The notes under the pieces are model-generated. The model had not been told where the DNA came from and made no database searches. It was given only the letters and a program-made list of their open reading frames with translations. A DNA stretch of 64,000 nt from Panopea generosa (taxonomy: Eukaryota > Mollusca > Bivalvia > Adapedonta > Hiatellidae). Below are positions 24,523 to 39,500 of the stretch, piece after piece. The position numbers were made by a program, and so were the translations under genes. The stretch is from the NCBI GenBank assembly GCA_029582155.1, contig CM055897.1, positions 13,010,482 to 13,074,481 of the forward strand, given 5' to 3'. Positions within the stretch are counted from its first letter, which is position 1, and each line of letters starts with the position of its first letter.

Positions 24523-25976
24523 TTAATTTACATGGATTTCATGTAAACAGAAATATCAAGTTTATAAATACAATATACCGACATATCATGGCGTTTCATT
24601 TTATTTCTAGTTACGTTGCAAGTCAAGTTAGCTACGTGGAATAATGGCAATTTTACAAGAGACCATCCGTTGTTATATCCATAATTATTTACTGCTCAAT
24701 CAATAATAAATCTCTTATTAGGGTGCTTGCCCAAAACATGTAATCCCGTGCATTATTGAACGTACGTTGCGATTAATTTCGTTTCATTGATGTAAATCTT
24801 TTCTTTTCTGATCCGAGAGTGGATATTCGATATATCAGGATATTTTTATATTGCGCAAGTGCTCATTTTTCAAGCAAAAGTTTTAATAGTTTGGTTTATT
24901 TCAACACACTTTCATTTACTGATTTGCAGCATTACCAAGGTCATATTATATAAATAGTTTATTGTATTTTGCATCGTGTGATAGTCTCTTGTAATATTTT
25001 ATATAGTTTAATGGCTACGTACATTTATTATGATATTGATATTATCATTATTATGTTCTATAAAGCTGAGACTAAGATAAATAATAATGTAACAAACAGC
25101 CAGTCACGTTAATAACCATATCGTAGGAATATCTTATGGCAGGCAAAAACACATTACCGATTTGTTTTCATTCAATAAACAATTTTTACCCAAACAAATG
25201 TCTACGTATATTTTCCCTAACATGAATAAGGTACAATATTAGACCAACAACTAACAGAAACATATGTACTGATCAGGTATTTTGTTAATACGACGCTTTA
25301 CCTGTTTTAACCAATAACACCTTTGTTACTACTTCTCATGTTAATGCTAATAAAGATAGCTTCAAACATTTAATATTGCTTCATTATAGTTTTTCTTTTA
25401 AAAATATATATATACACACAATGGAACAGCTAACCTACCAACTGACATTTTATGTATTTTCATCAGCTACCCGTGATTAGGAGGAATTCTATAAGCTTGT
25501 CTTTCATTCCAATCCTTTTGACAAAACTGTTTGTAATTATGTAATCCTAGTAGTTATTATATGTAGTCCTAGACATTCAAAATAAAATATGTTTAGATTA
25601 ACCAGTGATATTTTATGTATTTTCTGAAAATGTACGAAAACAATTTCCATGAAATTTGGACTTGAATAAGAAAGAACATCTAGGATAACAATGACCAAGT
25701 CTGTATTGTTGCGTTACTCAATGACAATCCCACAAATATATTGGTAATACAATAGTGGGCCAGCTGTTCTGTTCAGCATATATATATATATATCACTATT
25801 AATATCAATTGCAACAACTAAATCATACTTGTATGCTATTTCTATTAATTGTTGTGGTTTTCCGATAGTCTCTTGTATTCAGTTGTGAATGGATATAATG
25901 TATTTAACTTGTGTAATAAAATAAAATGTATATGTAGAGAAGGATTTGTAAAGATGTAAGATTAACATACGTACCT
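24523..25976. other. 3' flank of gene 2 and AT-rich spacer
   Basis: AATAAA at 24704-24709, about 185 nt past the stop, is a plausible polyadenylation signal for DUF5662-like gene 2. The rest is AT-rich with short TA runs (25400, 25780). No further gene was recognised. Confidence 0.4.
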
Positions 25977-25977
25977 A

Positions 25978-26179
25978 AGGCCATTATAAATTAATTGCTA
26001 GATTATCATCCAAATTTTTCTTAAAAATGGGGAGGGCGGGAGGATTGTATTTTTAAAATATTTGATGTTTTTTCTTTTTATTTCATTTTTTATTTTTACG
26101 GAAATAAAAAGGGTCGGGTCGGCATGAAAATTACGGGTGGGCGGGGATGATAATCTAGCAATTGATTTATTTTGGCCTA
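25978..26179. mobile_element. MITE with 34-bp inverted ends, TAA-flanked
   Basis: The left end 'aggccattataaattaattg' plus 'ctagattatcatcc' matches the reverse complement of the right end 'ggatgataatctagcaattg' plus 'atttattttggcct' with few mismatches. TAA flanks the GGCC ends on both sides, as in PIF/Harbinger target duplications (inference). The interior is G-rich ('ggggagggcgggagg'). Confidence 0.7.
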
Positions 26180-26182
26180 AAG

Positions 26183-27531
26183 CAAAATAAAGGAAATTAT
26201 TTGTAATTATCCAACTGGGACGAATATTAACAAATTAATAGTGGTCTTATCCCATATCATTTTCGTATCTAATATGTACATATCTTGTTACAGCAATAAA
26301 TAAATAAAATGTTTGTTTAATACTAGTATATATATATATATATATATATATAAATGCATTATGCTTTTTATGACTTATGACTGTCAACAAGAGTTGATAC
26401 TATATGTAGTCATGGTTAACAATACACTGGAATATTGTACCCAATACATAACTCCCTACCAGTTTACAGGTAGGATTTTTTTAACAGATCCAGGTAATTT
26501 TACCAATTTTGTTGCTATAGCAACCACAATTTTTGTCAGACTGAAATCTTAATTATACATGCTAATGAGTTTTAGATTTAGACAAAGGTTACAATGCTTT
26601 GTGACATACATCTTTGGCGAGTTTAATGGATGGAAAATAAAAACACATGAAGATGGACATACCGGCAGGTAACACTGGTTTGCGATGATACCACAACAGG
26701 AATCATAAGAAGGCCTTATGACATGCATGCATGCACTTGCACACATAATAGTAAATGAGATCACTAAAGGTGAAACAAATGAATTACAAACTTGTTATTT
26801 TCGTCTTTCATCTTTATTACATTTCATGAAATTGATAATCATTAACTTGAGAGACTCTTTCCAGATAACCTGACACAATGTTTTAATCAGTCTATGTTAT
26901 ATTAAATATACAAATCTGTGTTGTCAAGTACCATATTTCAAAACCAAAACTTGCCACCTTTTGACAGCAGAAAATAAACCTAATATTCATGTTATATTTC
27001 TTATATAACGACTTTTTACAAACTGTAGAGTAAGATTTCAATGCGTGACAGAATAAAAGAGTTTAAAACAAAATCTACTGTCATTACTATCATACCTTTA
27101 AATGTTTCAACAAATTTAAAAAATAAACTCTTTGTAATGTATTCAATAACAGAAATAGCTTGAAACTCCATTCCTGTCATGTAATATTCAATTAGTGCAC
27201 CTGCCACAGCTGGAAATCAGATAATTAACAAGAATTCAAATAGACATGCTATCTCTTAGGACTAAACCTTCACGAGAAGCGAGTTTTTTTCACATGAGAA
27301 GTGTTCTTTCACATTAGAAGTGTTTTTTTAGTCATAAAGGTATTGATGATAACAAATATATCAACGAACAGATGCTGTGCTATAGTCTTGACATTGTTGA
27401 AAGAGTCGACTCGCATCAATGTTTAGAAATGATGACAATTAATGATCACATCTCACTCTTTCATCACATACAAACATCACATACAACACACAGTCCAATA
27501 TTTAATGCAACACACAGTCCAATATTTAATA
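26183..27531. other. Spacer and SF3B2 3' flank
   Basis: Holds a (TA)n tract at 26327-26352. An ATTAAA variant lies immediately after the SF3B2 stop on the minus strand; a clearer AATAAA on the minus strand lies near 26812. No other gene was recognised. Confidence 0.4.
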
Positions 27532-27597
27532 CTAGAATTTAAATTCTTTGTATTTTTTCGCAGCTTTTCCACTGTCTTCTTGACGCTTTTTCCGTTT
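27532..27597 (-). CDS. SF3B2: SF3B2 exon 21 (stop)
   Basis: 66 nt from attttcag|AAACGG, encoding KRKKRQEDSGKAAKKYKEFK then F and TAG at 27534-27532. The KKYKEFKF terminus is identical to the vertebrate protein. Confidence 0.97.
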   Translation of the reverse strand, partial: KRKKRQEDSGKAAKKYKEFKF

Positions 27598-30500
27598 CTG
27601 AAAATATAAACGATTGGAACATAATAATGCATTATTTTATAAATATAGTTTTCCATGTACATGTATAAAATGTATTAGTTTTAAATTAGTAATCAATGCA
27701 TTGCTGTAAAATTTGCGTTATGCCGATAGACTTTCAAAAGTAAAACTGGTTTATTTAGCACTAAAACAGATTAATCAACTGATGCATAATATACTTAACA
27801 CCTTGAAAAACACAAATTTTAAAATATGGAATACATTTCTTTATCTCAGATCTGTTATGATTTCGAACAGTTCACAATTTGTTAAATTTGTGTTCGAATT
27901 ACTGGAGTAAACTTGAAAAACGAGGTAAGTTAGTTTTGTCTGGGTTTATCATTGACGTCATATCTACATTTGATACAATACCCATACATGCAATTTTAAA
28001 GGTGCAAAGTATATAATATGCCACCAAAATTGTATTTATATAAGCCAAAGCTGAAACATTTTCCCCAAATAATAAATCATAAAATTTCAATTTCCACAGT
28101 TTTCGAATTTAAAACAAAGTTTTACAACATGGTTTAATACTCACCTTTTGTTTAGCGGCATGTTCAGCCACCATATCGCTGAGATCTTCCTTCTCCAGCT
28201 GTGACTGTTGTTCACGCAATGTTTGGTCATATTTAGCCTGCATAGCAGCAGTATCCAGATCCAACTCTTCTGGGTTGAGGGCCACCTCAATACCCTCCGT
28301 GGTTACCTTCTCTCCTGGCTTCTTGGGACCACCAGGTGCCTTAATAAAACAAGCATGATTGGGATGAGATTTTGTAATGTATGATTACTGTTGCTTCTAA
28401 ATGAAAGGAATATAACCAGAAATGTGTTGAAAATGTCGTTAAACCCCATTAAAAAGAGCTTAATACTCAGTCAGGTGAAATATTGTTTGTTCCATATCTT
28501 CATATCAAGTACAATGCGTTACAGAAGAAGAATGCTATTTTGCTTTGCGATAACCATTTAATTGTTACCGTGAATGTATTAAATTTAAAAATAACACACT
28601 GGAAAATTCTTCTTAACATGGTTTTAAGCTATCAACTAGGCCCTGATCTTCATTACCTCACCATGAGTGAAAAACATTAACAACTTTTATCACATGATTT
28701 GGTAAGATGTAAATAAGAGAAAAGTCCTTTTTCTCCTTTGTATTCATGTGCATTTGGTGGCCTATATGTGTGTGTATCGTTATGATAATTTCTGTATCAC
28801 TGTTGCTACATCATTCATGCATCATATTGTTGCCATGCTTTGTATGTACATTTATTACTAAAATAAACCTATCTATCTAAGATTGCCATTCTCTCTTATA
28901 ACAAAGACAGTTCAAGATGTTTTGCACTTTATATGAGAAAATCTTATTTTGTTATTTTTCTCACTGCATTAACACTTACAGCCGCAACATCATAAATATG
29001 TGCCGAACCCATCATGGCTCCTCCCACTGCCGACTTCTTCTCCGGCAAGACCTGGTATAATGCTGGTGTCTCACCACCTTGGTCCATTGCATCCTCAATT
29101 CTACGTTTACGCAGCTCTATCATGTCTGGCGTTTCCATGCCAACAGGCACAGATGTAATACCACTTGGGGTGACAAGTCTGAAAGAAGTTAAAACAAGGG
29201 TATATTACAAGCAGCCAAAATATCATGCCTTATCATTAGTAGTTTGGTACAAACTTGTATATGGTATTTTAAGAGTGTATAGCCGCTAGTCTAATCTCAT
29301 TATTCCTAAAGTATAAAAGAAGGCCAAGATGACCTTAATACTATATAGTATCTATTTAAGATTGTACATGTATAGTATATTGCCCAGAGAGTTAAACAAA
29401 ACTATAAATGTGTCCATTAGACATGGATACTCCGCGCTATGTTAGTAAATTTTAACAAAAATAAGTCGCAAAGGGGCTATAACTTCTATACAATATGACC
29501 AACACTGATAAGTACATGAATCTTGACCTGTTATATATAATTATACAGCTACAAACCAAATATTGAAATATAGGAGGACACAAAACCACACAAGTCGTGC
29601 ACCACAATAGGAACATTATGAGAAAGTTGTATATTTAAAACTGATTAGTGTTTTTTAGAGTAGTTTATCATTTGTATGTGTGTTTGTTTTCTATAAAATT
29701 GAATACATTCTTTACACATCGTGGCTGTCATGTTAAATTATTTATATAGATGAAAAACACAAATCAAGTTGCCACCGGGATCATGGTCACCACTGGATTA
29801 GAGGTGTCAAAGAAGAAATGTTTCAACTGTTGTTGATTTTAATCAATTTTCATTTATGCCAGGATATTTGAATACAAGCATCAACAAAAAACACAAATCT
29901 ATAAGTGCAACACGCAATGAACAGAGTAATAACTTTCCTACGAATCAAGTTTGTGGTTCTGGAGAACTCATTGTAAGATTTGCATCCCTGTAGAGGCCAT
30001 CTTGAGTATTTGCAAAAAATATTGGTATATCTATTCAGGTTTACTAGTGATATTGCGATGTATTATGAGCCTGCACATAACCTATCTTCTGGGGTATCTT
30101 CAAACACTTACTGCCCTAAATGTTTATCTAAAGTTTATCTTGGTAATAAACTGATAGTTAAGATTAATTCAACATGTCTATACATTCCTTGCTATATTTG
30201 GACATTATCATTAAACCACATATGTGTACATGCAAATCAAAATCCTTATAGTCAAACCTGTTATAAGCAGCCAGTCAAGGGAATGAGCAAAAGTGACCTT
30301 TTAAAACAGGTTGTTGCTAAACACAGGTCAATTTGCAATGAAAGCATATAAATGGGAAATAACAAAATTAATATGGTTGCTTAAGACAAATGGTTGCTCA
30401 ATAGAGGTGACCACTAACATAGGTTTGACTGTATATTTAAGCATTGACAGGATGTACATGTAGTATATGAATGAGTACACCTACCCCTCGGCAGGTGTAA

Positions 30501-33500
30501 CGAGACCCGTATCGTCGGGTCCCTCCTCCTCAGATTCCTCCTCTGACTCTTCCTCGGACTCAGATTCTGACTCAAGTTCTCCCCACTTGGACCTGTCTAC
30601 ATCTTCTTCTTGTATCTGAGTCTAATTAATAGAGTAAAGCATCATAAACAGAACAATTCAACATCCAAATCATTGTTAGATGCTTAAAGACAATAAATGG
30701 TAAAATTCAAGTAAGCTGTCATTAAAATGTTATACCTAAAGCAACTCATTATTATGGAAATTGAAACAACACAACAATCTTTTTTAATAGCAAATGGTTA
30801 CTTTTATACCGGTTTGTAATACTGTAAAAACAGGGTACAGCAGTAGCGATAAGGTAGAAGCTTAATATTTTATTACAGTTATGATAATAATTATTATGAA
30901 CTTAATCAAATATTAAAATGAAAATACTTTATTTCTAAATAAACTTGTCAAACTTTAACAGTAACCATTAACAGTCATGGTAAATGACCTTTGGTAAAAC
31001 ACAACTTTAATACATTTATTTATATATAAACAGAAACAAGACAACTCATGGTAAATGATACAACTTGTTGTGAATGTTACGTTTCACTGAATGCTCCATG
31101 AAATTTCACTCACACGATACAGTGTTGGCCGCTCATGGTAAGGGTTGCGGGTTCGATCCCCAGTTCAACTCAATGGCCTTTCAAAAATCAACACTAAGTA
31201 CTAGTTCTACTCAGGAACTGGACTTCAGAGCATTCATTTATATAAGTTTTGAGCTAATTTCACAATCAAGCCAAAATAAACTTAAACACCATTACTTTCA
31301 ATATTTTTCACTTAAAACAAAGGACAGCAATTACTTGTTCATATTACAAACATCCATCTGACTGTATTTAATAAAATGCATATGATAATGTGTCACCTCA
31401 AACATTATGATGGTTGTTGAAGTATGGTGTTTAGCATCACTTTCAACAATTTTTCAGTTATATTGTGACAATGTCTACACGAGACGGTATTCCAAATGCT
31501 GCCACACTAGAGTATCATGCTGCAGACACATGGTACGATACCCCACCCAGTCACATTATACTGACACCTGGCCTACCAGACCCAAAACTATCCTCTAAAT
31601 GCCGAGTGCCATGCGAGGTAGCTTCTTGTACCATTTTTTCAGTCTTTCATATGACCCGGCCAGGGATCAAACCCACAACCTTCTGTATGCCAAGCGGATG
31701 CTCTAACCCTAGACCACCACGAGGTGATTAAATATTATGATTAATCAAAACTTCTGTTTGATTCAACAAAAGAACATTCTTTACAAATTAACAAAGAATA
31801 ATCATTCCACAACATTTGATCTTACCTCAAATTCTGAACTCTTGGTACCAAATACATCCCCATATAGTGGTTTACCATGTTCATCTACTGGAGGTTTACC
31901 CCATCCACCAGCGTGGTAACCAAAGGAACATGTCTGAATATACAAGCAAGTAAAAAAGTATAAGTAACTAAAAATATGTTTTTTTTCAATGTACATCTGT
32001 TGATGCATGCATGGACTTATAAAAGTGAATAGATTTACAGAAATTTAGATTTCAAATTCAAAGTTATTTTGAGTCAGCATAACATATAAATACAAACTTT
32101 CTCTCTGTATAGCCAAATATTGTAATTAACATGTAAAATTAATATTTCATTTAAATCCTCTGAATAAATAAAAGAATAATAAATATATTGTTAAAAATAG
32201 ATGGTTAAATAATATACATGTATGTACTCTGTAAAGAACAAATCAGATTTTCTACTTTTACTCGAACAGTTCTTCTATGTAGTTTTTTTAAAACTTTCCA
32301 TACCTCTGGAATGGGTGCATTTAATCCTGGAATTTTCAAGTTTGGGTATGAAGGAGGTGGGCCATATCTCTGCATAGCAATCAGCCAGGGTGGAGGCACC
32401 TTCTCTGATGTCTGGAACATTTGATTGATTGATAAAACATTTGATTGGTTGATAAAACACTATCTGATTGATTGATAAACAGCATTGGATTGATTGATGT
32501 ACAAATGTATTAGCATCATTATGGTAACAACTGATTAATAAACAAGGAAGGTCACATGTTTATACACAATTTCTACCTGTGACATGAAGCATAAATGAAT
32601 ATAAAACTACATGTATGTATTTATGCATGTAAATTTATTTTTTATAGAATTGTTCCAAATTAATTACATAATATCATATTTTCATATTAAACATGGCTTA
32701 TAAACTAAAAAAAAATTCCCCTCAGACTGAGTCAATCATTTAAATTTGCAATAAATCTCCTGAAAAGTGCTAATTTAGTTTAAAAAGATCAAAACACCAA
32801 GGGCAGTAACTCATCAAACTATGATGCTAGATTTGTATAATGTGTTCTCTGTACAAAAAAGCCACTGTTCAACATTGTTCCCCATGTTGCAATGTTGTGG
32901 CAATTTAATGTTTTGGTGGTGTTATACAAACATTTGTTCACAAAAATCACTGTAGTTTTATACTCACTGGACCTATTGGCATTCCTAGAGCCGTCTTCAA
33001 GTCATCAGATAGGTTTCCAGGTTTCTTTTCTTTTAATTTTGTCTCAAATTCTTTACCCTGTAGAGAATCACATATGCTATATGACGTGTAGTTCACACCT
33101 TAAACATAGTTGTATGCTGACTTACAGCTGGTCATATAAAACAAATTACTGGAAAAATTGTTTTGAACAAGCATTCAGAATATATCATAATTATATGCAT
33201 TCTTAACCAATGGCAAAGCATCCGTTCTGACATTGTAAACATTCAGTGTTTTAAAAAAGTGAATAAATCAGCATACAGTGACGTTAGGTTTATTGAAAAA
33301 AACTGACAGTGATTTTTTCATCTTGTCCTCAAGGTGGCCATCTTGAACACATGATGAACACTTAAAACAGACCTGAAGAAGGTTGAAAATACATACACAC
33401 TTTCTATCTAGTAACTGTCACATTTGCTTTTTTTCTTGAAATTTATATTGTAATTTAAATAAGTCCATACAAGTCACCATTTACATTTTATGTTAATAGA

Positions 33501-36500
33501 ACATTTAAAATGATCTGTATATGCAGTTAGTTGATCAAATGGAACAAGCAGATAGTGAACTACATATATAACTGACCATATATGGAGTACATACATACAT
33601 ACATGTATTTAATATGTAATACTAAAATCTATTGTAAACTAGCAATGTGACACGATTTACACACTATTCCTGAACATACCTCATAATACAAGTCACCATG
33701 TATTGTCATCTTTGGCTTTACTTGCCATCTAAAGAATGCATCGTGGAGTTTTTGATAATCAATGTCAATTTTACCCATCTTTGGTCGGACCTTCTCTCTC
33801 ATCTTGGCCTTCAGATTCTTCTGGTCCTCCTATAAATTCATATCAGTGTGTTTAAAAACAATGCATATTTTATTTATTTTACATCGATTGTAAACAATTT
33901 CTTATAACTTAGACAAATCACACTCGAAATCTACCTGGGTAGAACTAGTACTAAGCATATGTGCATAAACTGACTTACTCAATACCACACATAGCACTGA
34001 TGTAGGACTAGTATTTGGTAACAGTGACTCATTAAGACACAATGTTGTAAAGAACATGTACATATAAACTGGGTCAGAACCTTAGTTTGAGATTAAGGCA
34101 AGAAAAAGCTGTACCTCATTTTCCTATAGTATTCTGTAGTCCTATATTTATATAAACACTAGTTGCTTTTTAATGGGGTTATAGCAAGAAAGACCTATGA
34201 TGCATATATACGAGGGGGGATCAGAAAATTCGTAGAATTTTGCCATAACTTATTTATGTCAATTATACAATGCACAATAGTGTTATTGTATTTGAAATAA
34301 ATGTATATGGGACATATTTTGAAAATTTAAGCATGATACGTCAACGTTGTATTCAACAAAAAACATCAATATTTTAAACAGGAGCTTTTGTATCAAATTT
34401 ACTGAGTCACTTCTTCTCAAAATATTCTCCTCCATGGTCTATATGTTTTTGCCACCATTTACACCATTCAGTGAACATGTTAACAAAATCAGAAGATGGT
34501 ACACTGGACACAAAATTCTGTAAAACATGCTTTGATTCCAATATGTCTTCAAATCGACTTCCCATTTGCTCTTTTTTAAAGACTAATTCTTGGCCATCTC
34601 AAAAACATTAATTTCGTGACATTTAAACACTAGAGACCTTGAAAGATTAGATATACCGTACATACTTTTGTTTCTCTCTATGCGCAGGTGTATTACCTTA
34701 GATGGTGCAGAACTTTACGAAAATGTGGTATTTCGCGTGCTTATCCATTTTCAAGTGCCCTGATGTCATTTTGTTTCAAACAAAATGACAAAATGACATA
34801 CCGTAACATCATAATATTAACGTCATTTTGAGATGCGCACAATTGGTGTAATTTTTTTAAAGAATGTAAACAAGCATACAATACAGCACACACTGATATT
34901 TTTTATTTAAAAATGGAACACGTTTTGGCAATGCTACGCTTGTTTGAATAGTAGCGGTAGGATAAAAGCAAAAACTGCCCCGACTACGTAAATCAACGTT
35001 TCCATAGTTACTAAAGAATATAAACTTATGATGAAAAATTATCAATTTTTTGCAAAATTATTGCAAATATATAGCTGCACATGCTCCCTGAAAATTATTA
35101 GAATACAATAATAAATAAAAAAAGTTATGGTAAAAGTCTACAAACTTTCTGATCCACCCTCGTAGATGGCAAAAAACTGGCAAACTTTCTTACAGAAAGT
35201 ATTTGGACCCACAACCTTAGAGGTGAAAGGTAAGTGATCTTAAGACAGCATCTTAAACAACAAAGCCATAAAGGATCCATTTAACATAATTTTAAACAGT
35301 ACTTTATTAAAAAATGCATAACATTTTGTAGATGTTTCAATAAATATAATATAAAATAAAATTACAAACTGAAAGAGATATTCATGTGAGTGTATGGCTT
35401 TTTTCAGAGTATAGCTGTATCAATCTGTGATTATAAACTATTTATCCAAATACTACTTTTAAAATATTCATGGGTAATACACAGATACATAAAAGTTTTA
35501 CCTTTTCAGCAAGGGCTTGTCTCATTTCTGTGATACCAGTAGCCTGAATGTAGTCTGGAAGTTCAAAAGGTGGTTTTTCGATACCACGTTTTCCTTGTAA
35601 GTATTTTCTCTTGAAGCACCAATGTCTTGGAACTGTGACAGTGTTTCTTGTTGCCTTCAGATGGACTAATAAGCGAGGATCCTGGGCTGTGACATCGTGC
35701 ATCTCCACAACATCTGGTCTTGTTACAAGCTGTTTCAACTGGGCCACACTCAGACGTGTCAATTTCTTCAACTTTTTCTTTGACATTTTTGGAAGATCAT
35801 CGTCTTGTTTTTCCTAAACAAATAACAGATGTTAAAAACTACAACTAATGATTTATGCATAATGTGTGCACATCTTCTTAACTGACCATTCTACATTTAA
35901 AAGTTCACTAGCAAGCCTCTTCATTTTTAACTAAAATAGTTATATTCCAACCCTGAATTTGATTCCCTCTCTTAACATTGCTTATATGAAGAACATGGAT
36001 CATATTTTCTTTATATCTTTTTTTGGTCAGATTTTCATCTCAACATATAAGCACATTAACACCGCCACACTGGACAGGAGCTTGGTCAATAAAACCAAGA
36101 ATAAAACTTGTTTTATAATCAAACAAAAACTACACACATACATACAATGTAAAAATAACTATAAACAGAAAATCATCCACAATAGCAGATAATTAGATTG
36201 TAGAAAAGACCTAGATCTCCTCGCTTGCACCGTAACATAGCAGTGAGCATGTTGATTGATCAAATATTTCTACAAAAGTTTAATGACATCACAGTTTGGT
36301 TAGTGTTAAAGTGCTGTGAAATGTGGGACAGACATAGAATTTCCTGCATTTTCATTGGAGTTTAACAGGCCTGATTTAGGAGATATCAGGGACTGGGATA
36401 GACTAGCAGATAGTAGTTTCACTTCGATTGTCAAGTTCTTATAACTAAAAAAATTCACACGGTAAGTCTTCCTTGGTTGAACCAGACTACGCATATGCAG

Positions 36501-39500
36501 AAAAAGGACACCACACATAGCCGTGGTGGAGGATCTAACCCACAATCCTCCGATCATGGGTTCAATGCTCTTCCACTAGACCATCTGCTCCACAGATAAT
36601 AGGAGATGAAATAATGAGTAGACAGTAAAAACAGCTTCTTCACTGATAACAGTACTGCATGTTTTAACATATGTATAAGAAACTATGATATATAGTAATA
36701 CACTATTTGTAAGATTACACCTACCATGTCCTCATCATCGTCTTCATCAGAATCCTCACCAAATATGCCTTTAACCTTTGGTGGCTCACTCGCCTTTTCT
36801 GGTTGAGTTTCTACAATCTTAGGGACCTCCTTAGCTGATTCATCAGTTATCTGAGGTGAAAAGAAATATTTCATTATTTCTCTGATATTATTCTTTGTGT
36901 ATGTGTACAGGTCATTATTTGAAAAGATGGCCAAACTACTATAATATGAGTACATCTTAACTCACCCGTAATTTCTCCCAATTGTTACATTAATATTAAG
37001 AACAAAGCTTCAATTATATAATCTAATTTTAGGGAACCGTGTGATTCTGGGAAAGAACAGTAAGAATAGCACCTGTGCGGAATGGTAGAATTCCTTCGAA
37101 TGAGTGTTAAGTCTATTTTTTGTTTTCTGTCATGTTAATAATTGTTGTTAATTTAGAACCCCCATGCAGTTCCATAATGCCAAATAAATGAAGGCAAGAC
37201 TAGGATTATTGTAGCTCATGCATGCTGTAAGAGGCAACAAATTGATTATTTGGATAAAATTTGGATAGAATTTGTTGAAACTCTGCAGTTCTAAAATGTT
37301 AACCACTCTGTTCTTCTTCTGTCTAACAGATACAGGCATTGTTTGCATGTTGAAAGTAAACTGCACAACATGAAAAAATATTAAAATGTTATTTGTAAAC
37401 AAATTCCATTGCTGATGAAAATTATCCTTAATCAATGTGTGTAAATGCATCCATCAGAAAAAGAACTAAATCAAATGTGTAATCACATGACAAATGTTTA
37501 CCAACTCCATAAATGGCCATAGCAATTGTGTATTAATGTTATATACAAATAAAATTGAAGCCGGGAACTTGACAAAACTACTGTATATACATATATATGT
37601 GTACTCAAACAGTCATGTACCAAGATGACACAGAAATATATCTCATACAAATAAAAGTCAATCAATTCCTAGTTCCTCTATTTATTAGAACATATATGTA
37701 TGCTTATTAGGCAAGTTGTGTATTCACCATATATTTTTGCCATGGACAGGCAGATAGACAGGCAGAATGAGGACACCAAATCTATATACATCCTTCTTTG
37801 GTGGCGGGTAGTAATACAGTAATGTGTATGTGAAACTTACCTTAAAAGCTTCGAAAATCTTGCTGAATGTGAAATAATTAGGATCTGTCGGGTCAAGGTC
37901 CAGTTGTTCTTGGACGTATCTGACAGAAATAAACAAAAGCATCCGCATCATTAGTATTTTTTTTTTAATAAATACAATCTATGATCTTTTCACATGAACA
38001 AAATGAATTGATGTCTTTTACTATACAAAGTAAGAGTCATCTATGGACAAGATATCTCAAGCAAAAGTTTATATAAATTTAAGTAATAATGTTAGAGGTC
38101 CAATATAACAACAATTAAACAACACTGCACATAAACTTCAAATATACCAGTCAACCAACAATTACATGTAAAATATACACGTGATGAAAATCCGTAACAT
38201 CTTTAAATTATCTAAATTTTAAGTAACACTTCCTTTTAGGTATATTTCTTGCTTGTTTATTTATTAAGTAACCACTTACTCTATTTGAACATCTGGTTCA
38301 TTTGTGTTTTTTTCTTCAATACTTTTCTTCTCTGGCTGAAAATGTCTGTTTTTTCGTGCTTTCTTTTTCTTCTTTTTTCTTCGTTTATTTTTAGACTGGT
38401 AAATGAAGAACAAATCAATGAAAGAGTTATCCTCACATTGTTTTTTATTAAGATAAAAGAAAAACAGACTATCTAAAATCAAAAATGCATTGTTTAGTAA
38501 TTAACACATGTTTTTACAAAGTTGAAGAACTCAGATTTTCAAACACATAAAAAGTTTTTCTAAATCACCAATATACTAAAAGCCATGCTACCTGGCTAGC
38601 TGTTTGTAATGAATCCAATAGTTCGAATCCCCACCTGGCCAAACTGTCTGGGATGCTTGGCCATAAACTGTGTTAAGTGGCCGTGAATATCCAAACACTG
38701 TGCATGTGGACAAACGGTGACTTGCAAACAGTGGCTTGTAGAGATAAGGTGTGTCTAGTACTAGTTAACCACCTAGCAGACTGCTGCAATTATGATTACT
38801 GCACTGAAACCATTCAATAACCAAAACATTTGTTGATAAAAGGTGTAAAAATATGATTGTTCACCTCCTTTGTTTGTTCTGGTTTAATAACTTCATCTTC
38901 TTCATCATCATCATCTCTGTTGTCTTCCTCTTCCATCTCCACCATCTCAATCTCATCATCATCATCGTCTGGCTTCTCTGCAATAGCAATACCAATTACT
39001 ATGCATATTGAGCCTAAGGTACTGTCGTTTATGACATCTTTATACCATTTAAAAAATTTTCAGTAAAATTTGAAATGACACTTTTTATAGATCAATCTAA
39101 TTTCCTTTCAATTCCTTGATTCCACTGAAAATGACATGGCGACTTAAGACTTAATAGTATTTTTTTTACAAACAATGTAGCTGTGTTCAGAAAAACAAAA
39201 ACATGAATATTTACTATCAGGCATGTTGAGTTTCTCCAGTTCCTCGGGAGTCAATCCAACCTCCTGAGCCCTAACGTCTTTGAATGCAAGGACCTTCTCA
39301 AGGGCTGAAGGTAACTTTATTTCCCGTGGTTCCTGTGGTGCACGTTCATTCCTTTCCTCATGTACAAGATGAGGTGGAGGTCTGGGAGGTCGGACTTGCT
39401 CACTCATGTTTGATGGCATCAAGGGAGGAATATTACTTAGGAAAAAAGGAAAAACACAATTGATACACAATGTTAAAAATTGAACTGTGATCATTTGTTG

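Noticed and set aside
30000..30351. 123-codon plus-strand frame in an SF3B2 intron
   Set aside because: No recognisable domain, biased AT-rich composition, and it lies in an intron between well-supported exons 18 and 19.
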